From positions 62,001-126,000 of the forward strand of contig NQMI01000130.1 of assembly GCA_002270565.1 (NCBI GenBank): a stretch of 64,000 nucleotides of DNA, written 5' to 3'. The position numbers and the translations under genes were made by a program. Numbering within the stretch: the first letter of the stretch is position 1; each line of letters opens with the position of its first letter. Source of the stretch: Stenocarpella maydis (Eukaryota > Ascomycota > Sordariomycetes > Diaporthales > Diaporthaceae). The notes under the pieces were generated by a model. That model was not told where the DNA came from and ran no database searches. It saw nothing but the letters and a program-made list of their open reading frames with translations. Below are positions 9,945 through 19,485 of the stretch, piece by piece.

Positions 9945-11129
9945 GTGAGGACTCAACTTGAGACTCGTGGTTTATCCACTCCCAACTTTCGCTCTCTTGA
10001 GTTAACAATTTCCACAATGGTACCTACACCTAATTTGGGCGACCGGCTTGAGACATTCAGCCGCATTTGCTTTCCCCCCTGGTACCCAAGAATCAGAACA
10101 CCAACACTCCGCCCAGAAAGGCCCGAGTACTCCTTTGTCATGAGTGGCCAAAGCAATAACGCCACAGCGAAGCGACAAGCCGTCGTCCGACTCCTTTACA
10201 ACAGCCTCGTGGGCAAGACAGACCGCCGCCCCATATGGACCCTCGCGCAAAACAAGCGCATCATTATCGGCCTTGCCGCGATATTGTTCGACCAGGAATG
10301 CAGCAGTCCCGCAAGCTGGCCAGCACGGTATCCCATCCCGATGGTATCTCCTGCCCGGTGGTCGAGTTTCCTGGCGCCGCCACTGTCCTTCTTGTCCTGG
10401 TACGGCCAATCAGGGCCCCAAATACTGGCATCCCTGATAGAGCACATGCTCCTGGTCGACTACGGCTTCGGGGAGCACCCTCTCCGGAAGCTGGGCTCCG
10501 AGCCCACATGGGTGACAAATCATAGGACCAGAGTCGTCTGCCACGACTTCTGCAAGAGATTAACAAAACTGGCAGACGATTGCAGGAGCGGAAAGGAGAA
10601 CATAGGGCACTACAGACTGGTGTGGATGGACGAGTCTCTACAGACATATGAGAACAATAGCAGTGCCAACGACGACTTCTCCGACGTGTCTCTCATGTTC
10701 TATTTATTCTGGACTCGACGACACGAGATCACCAGGGACGAGTATAGCAGGGGATTGACAGGCTACGAGGGTGTTCTGCAGGAGATGATGTCTGAGATCC
10801 CTGCCTTCGGGACAGGTCGTCTGACGCGGAAGCTGTCTGTCGACGTGAACAAGCTCATTCCGCAATACGTGAAAGATGATGGAATCAAGGCTTCGATGAC
10901 TGCGATGGCTAAGAGGACGGCCAGGGAATGTGGTATACACTTACAAGCGCCGGATTCCCCTCTGAGATGTCTGTTGAGGCCTCGTATATTCGAAAATGGA
11001 GGCTCTCGTGTGGATACCACCCTCAGACAGCCCCCGGGTGCGAATGACGACGGGCTCTCCTTGGACCGCTATCCGACTCCACCACCAAGCTACAACGAGG
11101 TAATAAGCCTACTTTCTCAGTTTACATGA
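9945..11129 (+). CDS. Hypothetical protein with C-terminal PPxY motif
   Basis: A continuous frame of up to 394 residues; a better start may be the ATG at 10017 (CCACAATGG context), giving about 370. I recognise no enzyme domain. The protein is basic and Trp-containing, with segments such as WTLAQNKRIIIGLAAILFDQE and a C-terminus ending RYPTPPPSYNEVISLLSQFT. PPPSY matches the PPxY motif that binds WW domains, for example of Rsp5/Nedd4-type ubiquitin ligases, so recruitment of such a ligase is possible (inference). It converges on the broken kinase-like gene, leaving only 29 nt between the two stop codons. It may be lineage-specific. Confidence 0.5.
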   Translation: MRTQLETRGLSTPNFRSLELTISTMVPTPNLGDRLETFSRICFPPWYPRIRTPTLRPERPEYSFVMSGQSNNATAKRQAVVRLLYNSLVGKTDRRPIWTLAQNKRIIIGLAAILFDQECSSPASWPARYPIPMVSPARWSSFLAPPLSFLSWYGQSGPQILASLIEHMLLVDYGFGEHPLRKLGSEPTWVTNHRTRVVCHDFCKRLTKLADDCRSGKENIGHYRLVWMDESLQTYENNSSANDDFSDVSLMFYLFWTRRHEITRDEYSRGLTGYEGVLQEMMSEIPAFGTGRLTRKLSVDVNKLIPQYVKDDGIKASMTAMAKRTARECGIHLQAPDSPLRCLLRPRIFENGGSRVDTTLRQPPGANDDGLSLDRYPTPPPSYNEVISLLSQFT

Positions 11130-11158
11130 GGCTTGCGGGAAAGATCCATGGTTCTTAT

Positions 11159-12334
11159 TCAATGATTGAAAGGAGCGAATTGGATACGAGCCACCACCTC
11201 AACCCAGCGCGTCACCAGTTCCATGCGCGTTGACTCTGAGAACGACTCCGGGTCCAAGTCCGTCATCGCCCTGCCCTTGATGTGCTCCATCAATACGAGT
11301 CGTATGTCTCTTGTCTTTTGGCCATCGCGCAGGTCCAGTGGCATCTGGAAGGTCCACGAGCCATGATACTTGGGGATATCTTTGCCGCCTAGTTGGCTGT
11401 CGAGCTCAGTAAAGGCGGCCACCTCTCGGGCGTGGTCCTTATCGGCCTCGTATGCAACGTCCCGTGGGCGGTCCGACCATATTCTGTCCGCGAAGCCGTA
11501 GTACAGTGGATCGTAGATCTTCGCTGCGAGTGGTTGCTGCTCGCCGGAGAGTCGGCACACAACAATTTGAGCACCACCATCGTCTTTTACTCTGGTCTCA
11601 TCCAGGATTTCCAGTTTCTGTATCTTCACATCTGCTGTAGTATCCCTCCCGGTTGTTGGCCGACTCAGATAGAGTTCTACCACCGTCACCAACCTCAACT
11701 CCCTTTCAGGCGCGGGCTCCCTGTCTCCTTCACGCCATGGATAGTCCGGGCTGAAAGGAGGCGGTGCCGAGTGGGTTTTAATTTCGAGTACTTTGGCCCT
11801 TCCTATAAGGGTTGACGGGTCTCAGTGGCTCTTGTGGCACCGTCCACCGGCCCGGCTCCTCGTCCAGATCCTCGACGTGCGCGAAGGAGCCCGATCCCGA
11901 CTCATCGTCGTCATAGCCACGGGGTACGTAGCCATCCGAAGAGCTGTCACCCCCCTTGCTCTCGGGCACTGGTCGATTATCACCACCATTCTCCGACGAC
12001 TCGCCGTCGATGTCGATACGAGCCTGTCGCAATGGTGATTCGGTCAAACGCGGAGATTCTGGGTCCGCATCTGAATTTCTGCTCAGTGGTGACTGACGAG
12101 GAGGAGCATCCTCGGTGCGTTCGTGCTCGTCCCATCCGTAGTTGACCCCTCTACTTCTGTGGTCCCCAGCGGAGTCGCTGAGCTGTCTTCTGGTGCCGGT
12201 GAGCTCTCGGCTATAGGCGCAGTAGCACGGCGGCATGGAGCGTTGATTTCCTCATTGTTCGGGGCTAAAGGGAATGTCTTAGACCTCTTCTGTGATCGAA
12301 ATACAGGACTTCGGGGTGATCTCTTGTCCGTCAT
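11159..12334 (-). pseudogene. Protein-kinase-like gene, frameshifted and truncated in the catalytic loop
   Basis: Start at 12334 (MTDKRSPRSP...). A 62-nt intron at 12093-12154 (donor GAA|GTAGAG, acceptor CGTCAG, phase 0 on both sides) joins a Ser/Pro-rich N-terminus to an acidic linker. Near 11788-11800 the frame must shift (one extra base in CAAAG) to pass from NPYRKGQ to VLEIKTHSAPPPFSPDYPWREGD. After that follows a kinase-like N-lobe: LAAKIYDPLYY (Lys of the ATP site), REVAAFTEL, GSWTFQMPL and RLVLMEHIKG (hinge). It stops at RIQFAPFNH, just where family members continue with the H-x-D catalytic loop, so the C-lobe is absent and the convergent neighbour begins. Catalytic activity is very unlikely unless the assembly is wrong. 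The kinase assignment is by pattern only. Confidence 0.6.
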
Positions 12335-13237
12335 GGTGATTCCGGCACAAGAAGATGGTGATGTCGGGGTATGAAAGATCTGGTGAAGAGCAGGCGACAA
12401 GTCCTGAAGCCGAGCCGGTTCAAAGTGTCGAGGTGGAAGCAGTGCACGGGCGAGGAACAATCCCCATTCAGAAATCGCCGAGTGTAGGTGTGTCGGTACA
12501 CGTGCTGGGAGACCAACTGGGGACTCAGTGGTGGCGGAAGCAGATAGATAGCTCGAGGGCACTGGGAAGCATTGTGCAAACCACATCGGGCGGCCTTGTA
12601 TCGGCCAGCAGTGGCCCTGCAGGGCGCTTGGATAAGGTTTGGCGTGCAAAAGTTCAACGGCTAATTGACGCAATCGCCAGGGGGGCTCAGACTCCTGGAT
12701 CTCACGCCTCGTAGTGATTAGCGCTTCTAACTTTGCTCGAACATCTCCAAGCAGACGATCACACCTCAGCCCTATGGCATATCACCAACATGCTTTTGTT
12801 CAGCGGCTCGCTGGTCTTCACTTTCTGTTGAGTCACCACACTTTACCTGTCCACGCCTGAACTTTGTATTTGAATGGCTGATTCCATTGGACTGATACTG
12901 TTTCATGAGCCGGCAGAGGGCCCAAGATCTGGGCCCCCTCCCTCTGCCCAAGGTTGCCAATTTTGTGCTGTTGAACACGCTGCTACCTTCGTCCCTGATA
13001 ATTATACATACAGGGCTCTGGGATTATAGGAATTCTGTCGTGCCTGCAAGTTGAACGACTGAAGACTCTGTGCATTGCCCTCCGCTCTCTGGTTATTGCC
13101 TCTCCTCCCACGCCCTGCTTGGATAAGAGGCATCAACGGCCAGTTGTCCCAAAATTTTCATCGGTCACCACGTTCTGGTGAGCCCGGTTCACACTTCAGT
13201 CAATCATCTTGCAGAGCCTTATATTCACGTTTCCACA
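12335..13237. other. Divergent intergenic region
   Basis: Separates the minus-strand kinase-like gene from the plus-strand nuclease-like gene, so it probably holds both promoters. The minus-strand open frame extends upstream to 12673 but has no recognisable content there. No clear TATA element was identified. Confidence 0.4.
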
Positions 13238-14286
13238 ATGGCTCGGCAGCCCCTTAGCTGTGACCCAAAATTCGATGCCCTTACTCTTTACGAATCATTC
13301 CGTGAGGAAGTGCTCGTCCTTTCCAATGGACCAGTCCACCTTCAAGTGCCTAATATCGACATCAGAAAGCGGGGAGCCTCGACACAAGTCGCCACTCCCC
13401 CAGTTGTCTGGTTCAAAAAGAAAGCAGGAAACTATATTGACAGAGCATCTGAAGTCTGCAAAAGGAATGAGCGGGCACTGAAGCGATCATACCTACCTGC
13501 TCCATACAGCCCATGGATACTCGACAGTGACGCAGACGTTGTCCGCTCCGCAGCACTGTGGCTACTACACCCCGTCATTAGCTCTACAAAACGAGTTTAG
13601 GCTTGTTGGGTGCTATGCAGAAGTAACTATTGATGACTGCCGCTGCGGTGCCCTCATCAAAATCAATGGCGAGACCATGGTCGTGATGGAGTACAAGAAC
13701 AGGGGCCATATCAAGATGCACGAATTCAACAAGGGATACATCCAAGATCCCTGTTACTCGAACCGAGCCAGGATCCTGGGCACAATCGATCAAGCGGCGG
13801 CTCGCGACCTCGAAAGCCTGATGGATCACAACGCCACCTGTCTGACCAAGCAGGCGGCCGCCTACGCCACCAGGTGGGAGACAAGGTTCGCGGCGCTCTC
13901 CGACTGGGACAGCTTCTTCCTCTGGCATTTTGCGGGGCTGGGCTTCAGACCAAAAGGCGCAAGGGGCGCTTCATCGTCGGTAGCCCATGACGGCCACGCC
14001 CCGTGGGCATACGGGACACCGGTGCAGGACAGAAGGGACTATCGGAAAGCGCTGCTTGGCTTCGTCATGGAGGCCTACCAGGATCGCAACAAATGCCAAG
14101 TTTCACCTTCCGCAGGCGCCGCCTTTCGAGATGTCCGATAGAGAGAAGGACAAGAGGCGGGCGGGCGGCGGCGGCACGGCGGCAGCAGCAGATGACACCC
14201 CAGCAGCTGGCAAACGCAAGTTTGTACGGCCGGAGAGGCTGAGAGTAGCAAGAGCTCGTGATCTGATATACCTAGTTATTTATTAG
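13238..14286 (+). pseudogene. PD-(D/E)xK nuclease-like protein, two one-base frameshifts
   Basis: Starts at ATG 13238 (CCACAATGG). The first frame runs to WLLHPV, then shifts by one base at about 13571-13581 into ALQNEFRLVGCYAEVTIDDCRCGALIKI..TMVVMEYKNRG. A second shift at about 14091-14100 leads to KFHLPQAPPFEMSDREKDKRR and a stop at 14284-14286. Read across both shifts the protein is about 348 residues. The pattern D..GALIKI-(6)-VVMEYK, with E-x-K at 13689-13697, resembles the PD-(D/E)xK nuclease core (inference; the full fold cannot be checked here). Both shifts need removal of one base, consistent either with recent decay or with assembly indels. It is divergent to the kinase-like gene. 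No signal peptide. Confidence 0.55.
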
Positions 14287-14944
14287 CCCTCTATTTTAGC
14301 AGAGTTGTGTATGTGAATCAGAGTTATTAGGTAATGTAGTATCACTCAGTTACTACTAGCGGGTGAAGATTGGAATATGAGCCCTACATCACAGGTAAAA
14401 CGCACCTTCGGAACTGGAAATGGTACTAACAGTCGATATTACGCAGACAAAGCATTGCTGCCTGTCGAGCAACGCACAGGTCACACTGTGTTGGAACAAT
14501 ACTAACCTCGGCTGACCTTGCATTAAAACGAGATGAGCAAGCAAAAGAAGACATCAATAGAGACACAGTAAAGCAAGGTAGGGTGAAATGATAACACCAG
14601 GTGTATCTGATATTTGATAACTGCAACTCAACCCGTGACATGGGGGCGAGTGGCCGTGTCACCAGTCATACTGCAGCTCCACAAAGGCACACCGCCCGGG
14701 CGGTTGACACCATTTGAATTCTTGACTAGCAGGAGACATTGAAGCATGAACGGCCTGGAGGTTTGTCGGAGGATGGGTGTGATCCGCGGCAGACCCTGAG
14801 CGGAGCATGGAATTCATGATTGGCTCCGGAATTGCGCCTTTTTTACTCAACAATGGCTCAGTTGCCACATCATTATACCGGGACACATGCCGGTGCACAC
14901 GTTCTGGAATATAACCTCAACCACTGGCCCGAGGTATCTGCCCG
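14287..14944. other. Intergenic, nothing recognised
   Basis: AT-leaning spacer between the nuclease-like gene and the end of the reductase gene. Short frames on the minus strand have no supporting features. Confidence 0.5.
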
Positions 14945-15978
14945 CTACCCAAAGTAGCCCGGCTTCTTCCCATCAAGCCCGTCAAGCAGCTCCATGTCCC
15001 CAGCCTCGATGACAAGATCAACAACCTCCGTGTTCGCCCTCATCCTCTCGGGCCGCTCGCTCTTGGGCAGGGGCACCCACCCCTTCTGCAGCGCGTACCG
15101 GATCAGGAGCTGCGCCTGCGACTTGCCGCACCTGGCGGCCACGTCCGCCACCGCGGGCTCGTCCCACCTGTCGCCGCGGGCGAGCGGGCTGAAGGCCTGG
15201 ACCACGATGCCGTGCTCGCGGCAGTAGGCGACGACCTCGCGCTGCTGGTCCCAGGGGTTGAGCTGTGGGCGCACGAGGTTGGTTCCTCAGCCCCCCAGGA
15301 CTTCGGTTTTCAGGAAGGGGGGGGGGGGGTTTATGGACAAATGCACAGGACAAGCATACCTGGATCTGGTTGACGTGCGGCGGCCACACCCTGGCGTACG
15401 CGCGCATCTCCTCGAGGTGCTCGACCTTGTAGCTGCTGATGCCTATCGCCCTCGCCCTGCCCTCCTCGAAGGCCCTCTCCAGCGCGACACATCTCCCTCC
15501 GCTCCTCGGCGGCCTTTGGCCCCCCGTACGGCGTGTGCACCAGGAACAGGTCAACGTACGCGTCCCGGCTGCCGGCCTCCTCTCCCTGTTCCTCCCCGGC
15601 AGCCCGTCCTCCGCCGGCCCGCTTCCTCTTCCTGGCCGTGGCCACGCCCGCCCCGGAGACCTTCCTGACGCTGCCGAGGACCTTGTCCCAGGTCTTGGCC
15701 TTGTTCACGCCGGGGTAGCGTATCTTGGTGGTGAGGAAGACGTCCTCCCTCGCGACGCCCGACCTCCGGACGGCCTGGCCCAGCTCGGCCTCGTTGTTGT
15801 ACAGCTGCGCCGAGTCGATGTGCCGGTACCCGGCCTGCAGGGCGGCGAGCACCACGTCCACCGTCTCGGAGGGATGGACGCGGTGGGTGCCATAACCAAG
15901 ACGGGGCATGCTGACGCCCGGCGCGGGGAGGTCCACAGTGGACCTGAGTGTGAGGTCTGGGGGTCCTACAGAGGCCAT
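14945..15978 (-). CDS. Aldo/keto reductase with one apparent frameshift
   Basis: NAD(P)H-dependent oxidoreductase of the AKR superfamily. Exon 1 is 15360-15978 and exon 2 is 14945-15262; the intron at 15263-15359 (donor CAG|GTATGC, acceptor CCACAG|CTC) contains a 13-base G run. Landmarks: GYRHIDSAQLYNNE (catalytic Asp and Tyr), VFLTTKI (Lys), VDLFLVHTP (His), VNQIQ/LNPWDQQ, VVQAFSPLARG, and LPKSERPERMRAN (cofactor loop). Thus the full catalytic tetrad is present. Between Lys and His is an unusually long Arg/Gly/Glu-rich insert (about 35 residues). Near 15487-15492 the frame breaks: REM is followed in another frame by VALERAFEEGRARAIGISSYKVEHL (+1 or -2 nt; a Trp codon with two bases lost would explain it). 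This is either an assembly error or a recent null. The upstream ATG at 16179 is less likely. Confidence 0.78.
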
Positions 15979-16466
15979 GGTTCTGGTGGGCTCTCGCACG
16001 TTACTGATTAATCCCGCCTTTGAAATCATCGCAGCTGGGGGGAGGCAGGATATATAGTGGGGAGAAGGCCAAGCAACGGCCCCGCGCGAAGGATCTGGCG
16101 CTGCATGTTTGTAGGTCCCAAGGAGAGGGGTTGGACAGGAAAAGGTGCCGTTCAATATGGCCTGCATTATCATGGCCATGCCTACCTACACTGGACCGCA
16201 TGCCTGTTGCGTCTTGCTCCATAACACCCGTGAGGAACTGGCGGCGGCCAGTACACCGTGCAAGGCCGAAACGTCTTGTCCCGGACGGCCCACAAAGTGT
16301 TCAACATGGCCCTGCAACATTAGTGGGCAGAGGGCCGCGTGCGGATCAAGGTTGGTTGGGAGAGTCTAGGACACTCAAGGCCCTCCCGGGCGAGCCCGTC
16401 TTTCCTCTCTCTCCTCTTCACCGCGGCCAAGATATGCAGGCGTAATGACCGACACATCCCCCGCTC
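15979..16466. other. Spacer between two minus-strand genes
   Basis: Probably the reductase promoter plus the hydrolase 3' end. No supported feature. Confidence 0.4.
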
Positions 16467-17950
16467 TCACATCTTCCAGACCGTCTCCCTCAGCCACTTC
16501 CCGACGGCATCGACATAAGCCACAGTCTTGAGCTCGGCGTCCCTGATCGTCTCCTCGCCCCCGTACCTCCACGGCGACCGGTCGAACCCATGCATCACAT
16601 CCGGCACGAGGATCCACCTCACACTGCCGCCCTCGTCGCCGCCGCCGCCGCCATCCCGCGCGGCCGAGGCAGGCCATGTGACCTCGAACCCGAACCTCTT
16701 GCGCGCGCCCAGCCCGTCCTCGTCGCCCTCGCCGCGCCCCTGCGACGACGACGAGTACAGGCCCTCCTCCATCTCCAGCGCCCCCTTGGCGGCGCCGAGC
16801 TGCTCCCTCCCGCAGACGCCCTGCGCCGCGTCGTCCCGCGCGTCCGGGTCCGGGACCCTCCACCGCGCCCGGCGCCCGTCCCCGCGCCGTATGCCCCCCT
16901 CCTGCACGAGCCGGCACGCCATGCGCCAGCTCTCGTGCGCGACGAGGTCCAGCTCCGCGCCGACGAGGCACACGTGCGGCGGCAGCCCCTGCGCGCCACC
17001 CCCGCCGCGGTCCTCATCCCCGTCCCCGCCCCAGCCCGCAAACGCGGGGCTCAGCAGCGGGTCCCGCAGGTCCTCCCCGTACGGGACGTAGCCCCACGTG
17101 TACGCCGAGTACGACGCGGCCAGCACGTCCGTGGCCGCCCCCCGCGGGTGCGGCAGCCCGGCCTTGTACGGCCTGCCGCGCGCCTTGGCCGCCAGCGGGC
17201 GCGACAGGTCCAGGATCCCGCAGATGCCCACCACCGCCGACGCCCCCGCCGCGCGCACGGGCGCCAGCTGGCCGAGCGCCAGCGCGAGGTTCGCCCCGGC
17301 GTCGAAGCCCGCCAGCGCCACCCTGCCCCGCCCGTGCGGTCGATGGGCAGGCTCTCGTCGCCCAGCACGGCCAGGCACAGCGCCTCGAGGTCGCTGAGCC
17401 CCGCGGGGAAGGGCGCCCGCGGGGCCTTGGAGTACGGGAGGGCCACGGCGAGCACGCCCTGCGAGTCGGCCACGCGCCTGTTCCACTCGTCGTCGTCGCG
17501 GCTCGTGCCGACGCAGAAGCCGCCGCCGTGGACGGTCAGGAGGGCGGGGAGGGTCTGCGGCGAGGTCTGGTCAAAGGACCGCGGGAAGAAGATGCGCACG
17601 CCCATGCCCGGGCGGCACTCGTAAGCCTTGACGATGTCCGGCCCACCGCTCGCGGGGTACAGCCACTCGCGCCAGCCCTGGAGCCACTCCACCGTGCCCA
17701 TGACGCCCCGGATGCCGTAGATCTGCGCCGCGAGCCCGACCTTGTGTATCAGCGGCGGCGGGTCCTTCCTGACCCCTCCGCCGCCATTTGCTCTGTTGCC
17801 CCTTGCCCCCCTCCCCTGATGCCTGTCCGCGCCGTCGTGCCATGCCTGAAGCCGGGAGTTTGCCCGCTTCTTTCGTGGGGGCGAGGGGGCGGCGGATGGT
17901 GTCGGGCATGTGGATAGCGCGGGCGCTTGGGTCACGGTCAGGGTGGCCAT
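16467..17950 (-). CDS. HSL-like alpha/beta hydrolase with Asp at the nucleophile site and a frameshift
   Basis: About 494 residues if one missing base is allowed for. Landmarks: LLTVHGGGFCVG at residues 138-148 (oxyanion hole of the hormone-sensitive-lipase branch), then PFPAGLSDLEAL, then after a -1 shift at about 17321-17338 (in a run of G and C) GRVALAGFDAGANLALALGQL, CLVGAELDLVAHESWRM (acid) and VPDVMHGFDR (His). The elbow reads G-F-D-A-G where an active enzyme has G-x-S-x-G, so the nucleophile Ser is replaced by Asp while Asp and His remain. The DNA (17301-17303, reverse strand GAC) lies in the clean part of the frame, so this is not caused by the shift. A non-hydrolytic relative, or Asp-nucleophile chemistry, is possible. 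The region is extremely GC-rich. No signal peptide. Confidence 0.72.
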
Positions 17951-18760
17951 TTCGGCGTCGTACGAGTTGGGGCTTGATATTACGGACGGCTTCTGCTCCG
18001 TTCGGTGTTTCTGGGCGCAGTCGTGGTCGTCGTGGTCGTGGTCGTTATAGTGGACTCCTCGTCCAACCCGTCACGTCCGCTCCCTCGGTGGCGGCCGAAT
18101 CAAATATAGAGCCTGATCGCACCAGGATATAGGCATTAGCTACCGACTCCTTTCTTGTACACAATGTCTCCCGGATCCCAAAACGACAGAATAGACCAAG
18201 CTAGGAAAGAGAGACAACATACCCTTAGGTAAACGTGCACATAAAGCACCGCATATACGGCAAGCAGAGCCCTGACGATCATTGTTGCCCGGGGCCGGCC
18301 GTCCCCGTTTTAATACCAAAGAGGGACATGTATAATATGGAGGGTAATAATAATAAAAACACAAGCGCAGGGCCGCTGCCGCCACCCATCAAGTTAACCC
18401 GGATGGGATCCCCAGGTCGCGCCCCTCCCCTCCCTGCCGATGAAACAACCCCGGCGGGGCGGTTGATCAATGCAAGGCTGGACAAGTCGTCCCGAGCGCG
18501 TGGTGGCGGCCGGCCGCAAGCTTCTCTGGGTCGCGGGGTTTATGCGTTCCAGCTAAGCATAAAACCAATTGCAGCGACGCAGCAGGCGTTCTCGATCGGC
18601 CGGCCAATGCAAGTGGGCTGGAATATTGTAGAACTGACCAGATCCATAAGGGCAGGCGATTCGTAGAAAGCTTGTCCAACGCCCAAGAAGCAAGTATCAG
18701 AAAATAGGCAACGATAGAGTGCTTGCTTGCTCGCTGGTGACAAGGCCTGCCGCATCGCAT

Positions 18761-18810
18761 CTCGTCTCGTCTCGTCTCGTCTCGTCGCATGTCAGCAGCA
18801 GCAGCAGCAG
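18761..18810. repeat. Microsatellites (CTCGT)5 and (AGC)n
   Basis: Five tandem CTCGT units at 18761-18785 followed closely by an AGC/CAG run at about 18792-18810. Confidence 0.9.
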
Positions 18811-19269
18811 CCGCCAAGAATCCGGGGCTCGACTGAAGCCTCGGCGTCATCGGCCAGCTCGCCGGTCTCGGTCCCGAGGGACCCAGTATGAAACTTGCCC
18901 TTATTATCAGAATTCACTCAGCCCAAGCCCTCGTCGCAGAGGGACGGGCTCAACACACTCATGATAGGCAAACACGTTGCAACTCCAAAGTATGGTGGGA
19001 AAAAACACATATAATACAATTTCTCACAAGCCAGCCAGCCGGCCAGCCCCAGGTTCCCAAACACGTCCGCGCCGTAATAGGCCGGACTGCCCAAGGTGCG
19101 CTGCTAAACATACACGCACATCCGCCCTTGGCTGTGTTTGTGTTGTGTGTGTCATCTCATCAACCTCGTGACCTCTAGCCAAACCACACAATTCCCAGGA
19201 CTCCTCACGATATATAAGACTTGACCCACGTATACACGCGTACACACACATACAGTACTCTCTCTGTCT

Positions 19270-19283
19270 CGCGCGCGCGCGCG
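19270..19283. repeat. (CG)n dinucleotide run
   Basis: Seven alternating CG units within a TCTCTGTCTC...-rich stretch; potential Z-DNA-forming sequence. Confidence 0.85.
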
Positions 19284-19485
19284 TAGTCCGTCTGTCCTCT
19301 CTCGAGGCGAGGCGTGCGACGACTTTCGACCCGTGGTATACCTACAAAATACTCTTGTCATCGTCAGCCGCCCTTTTAAGGAGCCGGCCCGTAGCACTCA
19401 GTCATCATCACAGACGCCCGTGACCCCAAATCATTCTTTCGACCCTCTGCCTCTTACAGCCACACCAGATCCACCCGTCTGACCC

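Larger units (their letters stand above)
17951..19485. other. Intergenic with simple repeats
   Basis: No supported gene. It holds microsatellites (listed separately) and pyrimidine-rich stretches. It lies between the hydrolase start and the 3' end of the SAPS gene, so part is probably SAPS 3' UTR. Confidence 0.5.

Noticed and set aside
16590..17624. 344-residue plus-strand frame
   Set aside because: Arg/Pro/Ala-rich shadow of the GC-rich hydrolase gene.
18761..18810. CRISPR-like array
   Set aside because: Simple microsatellites without spacers.
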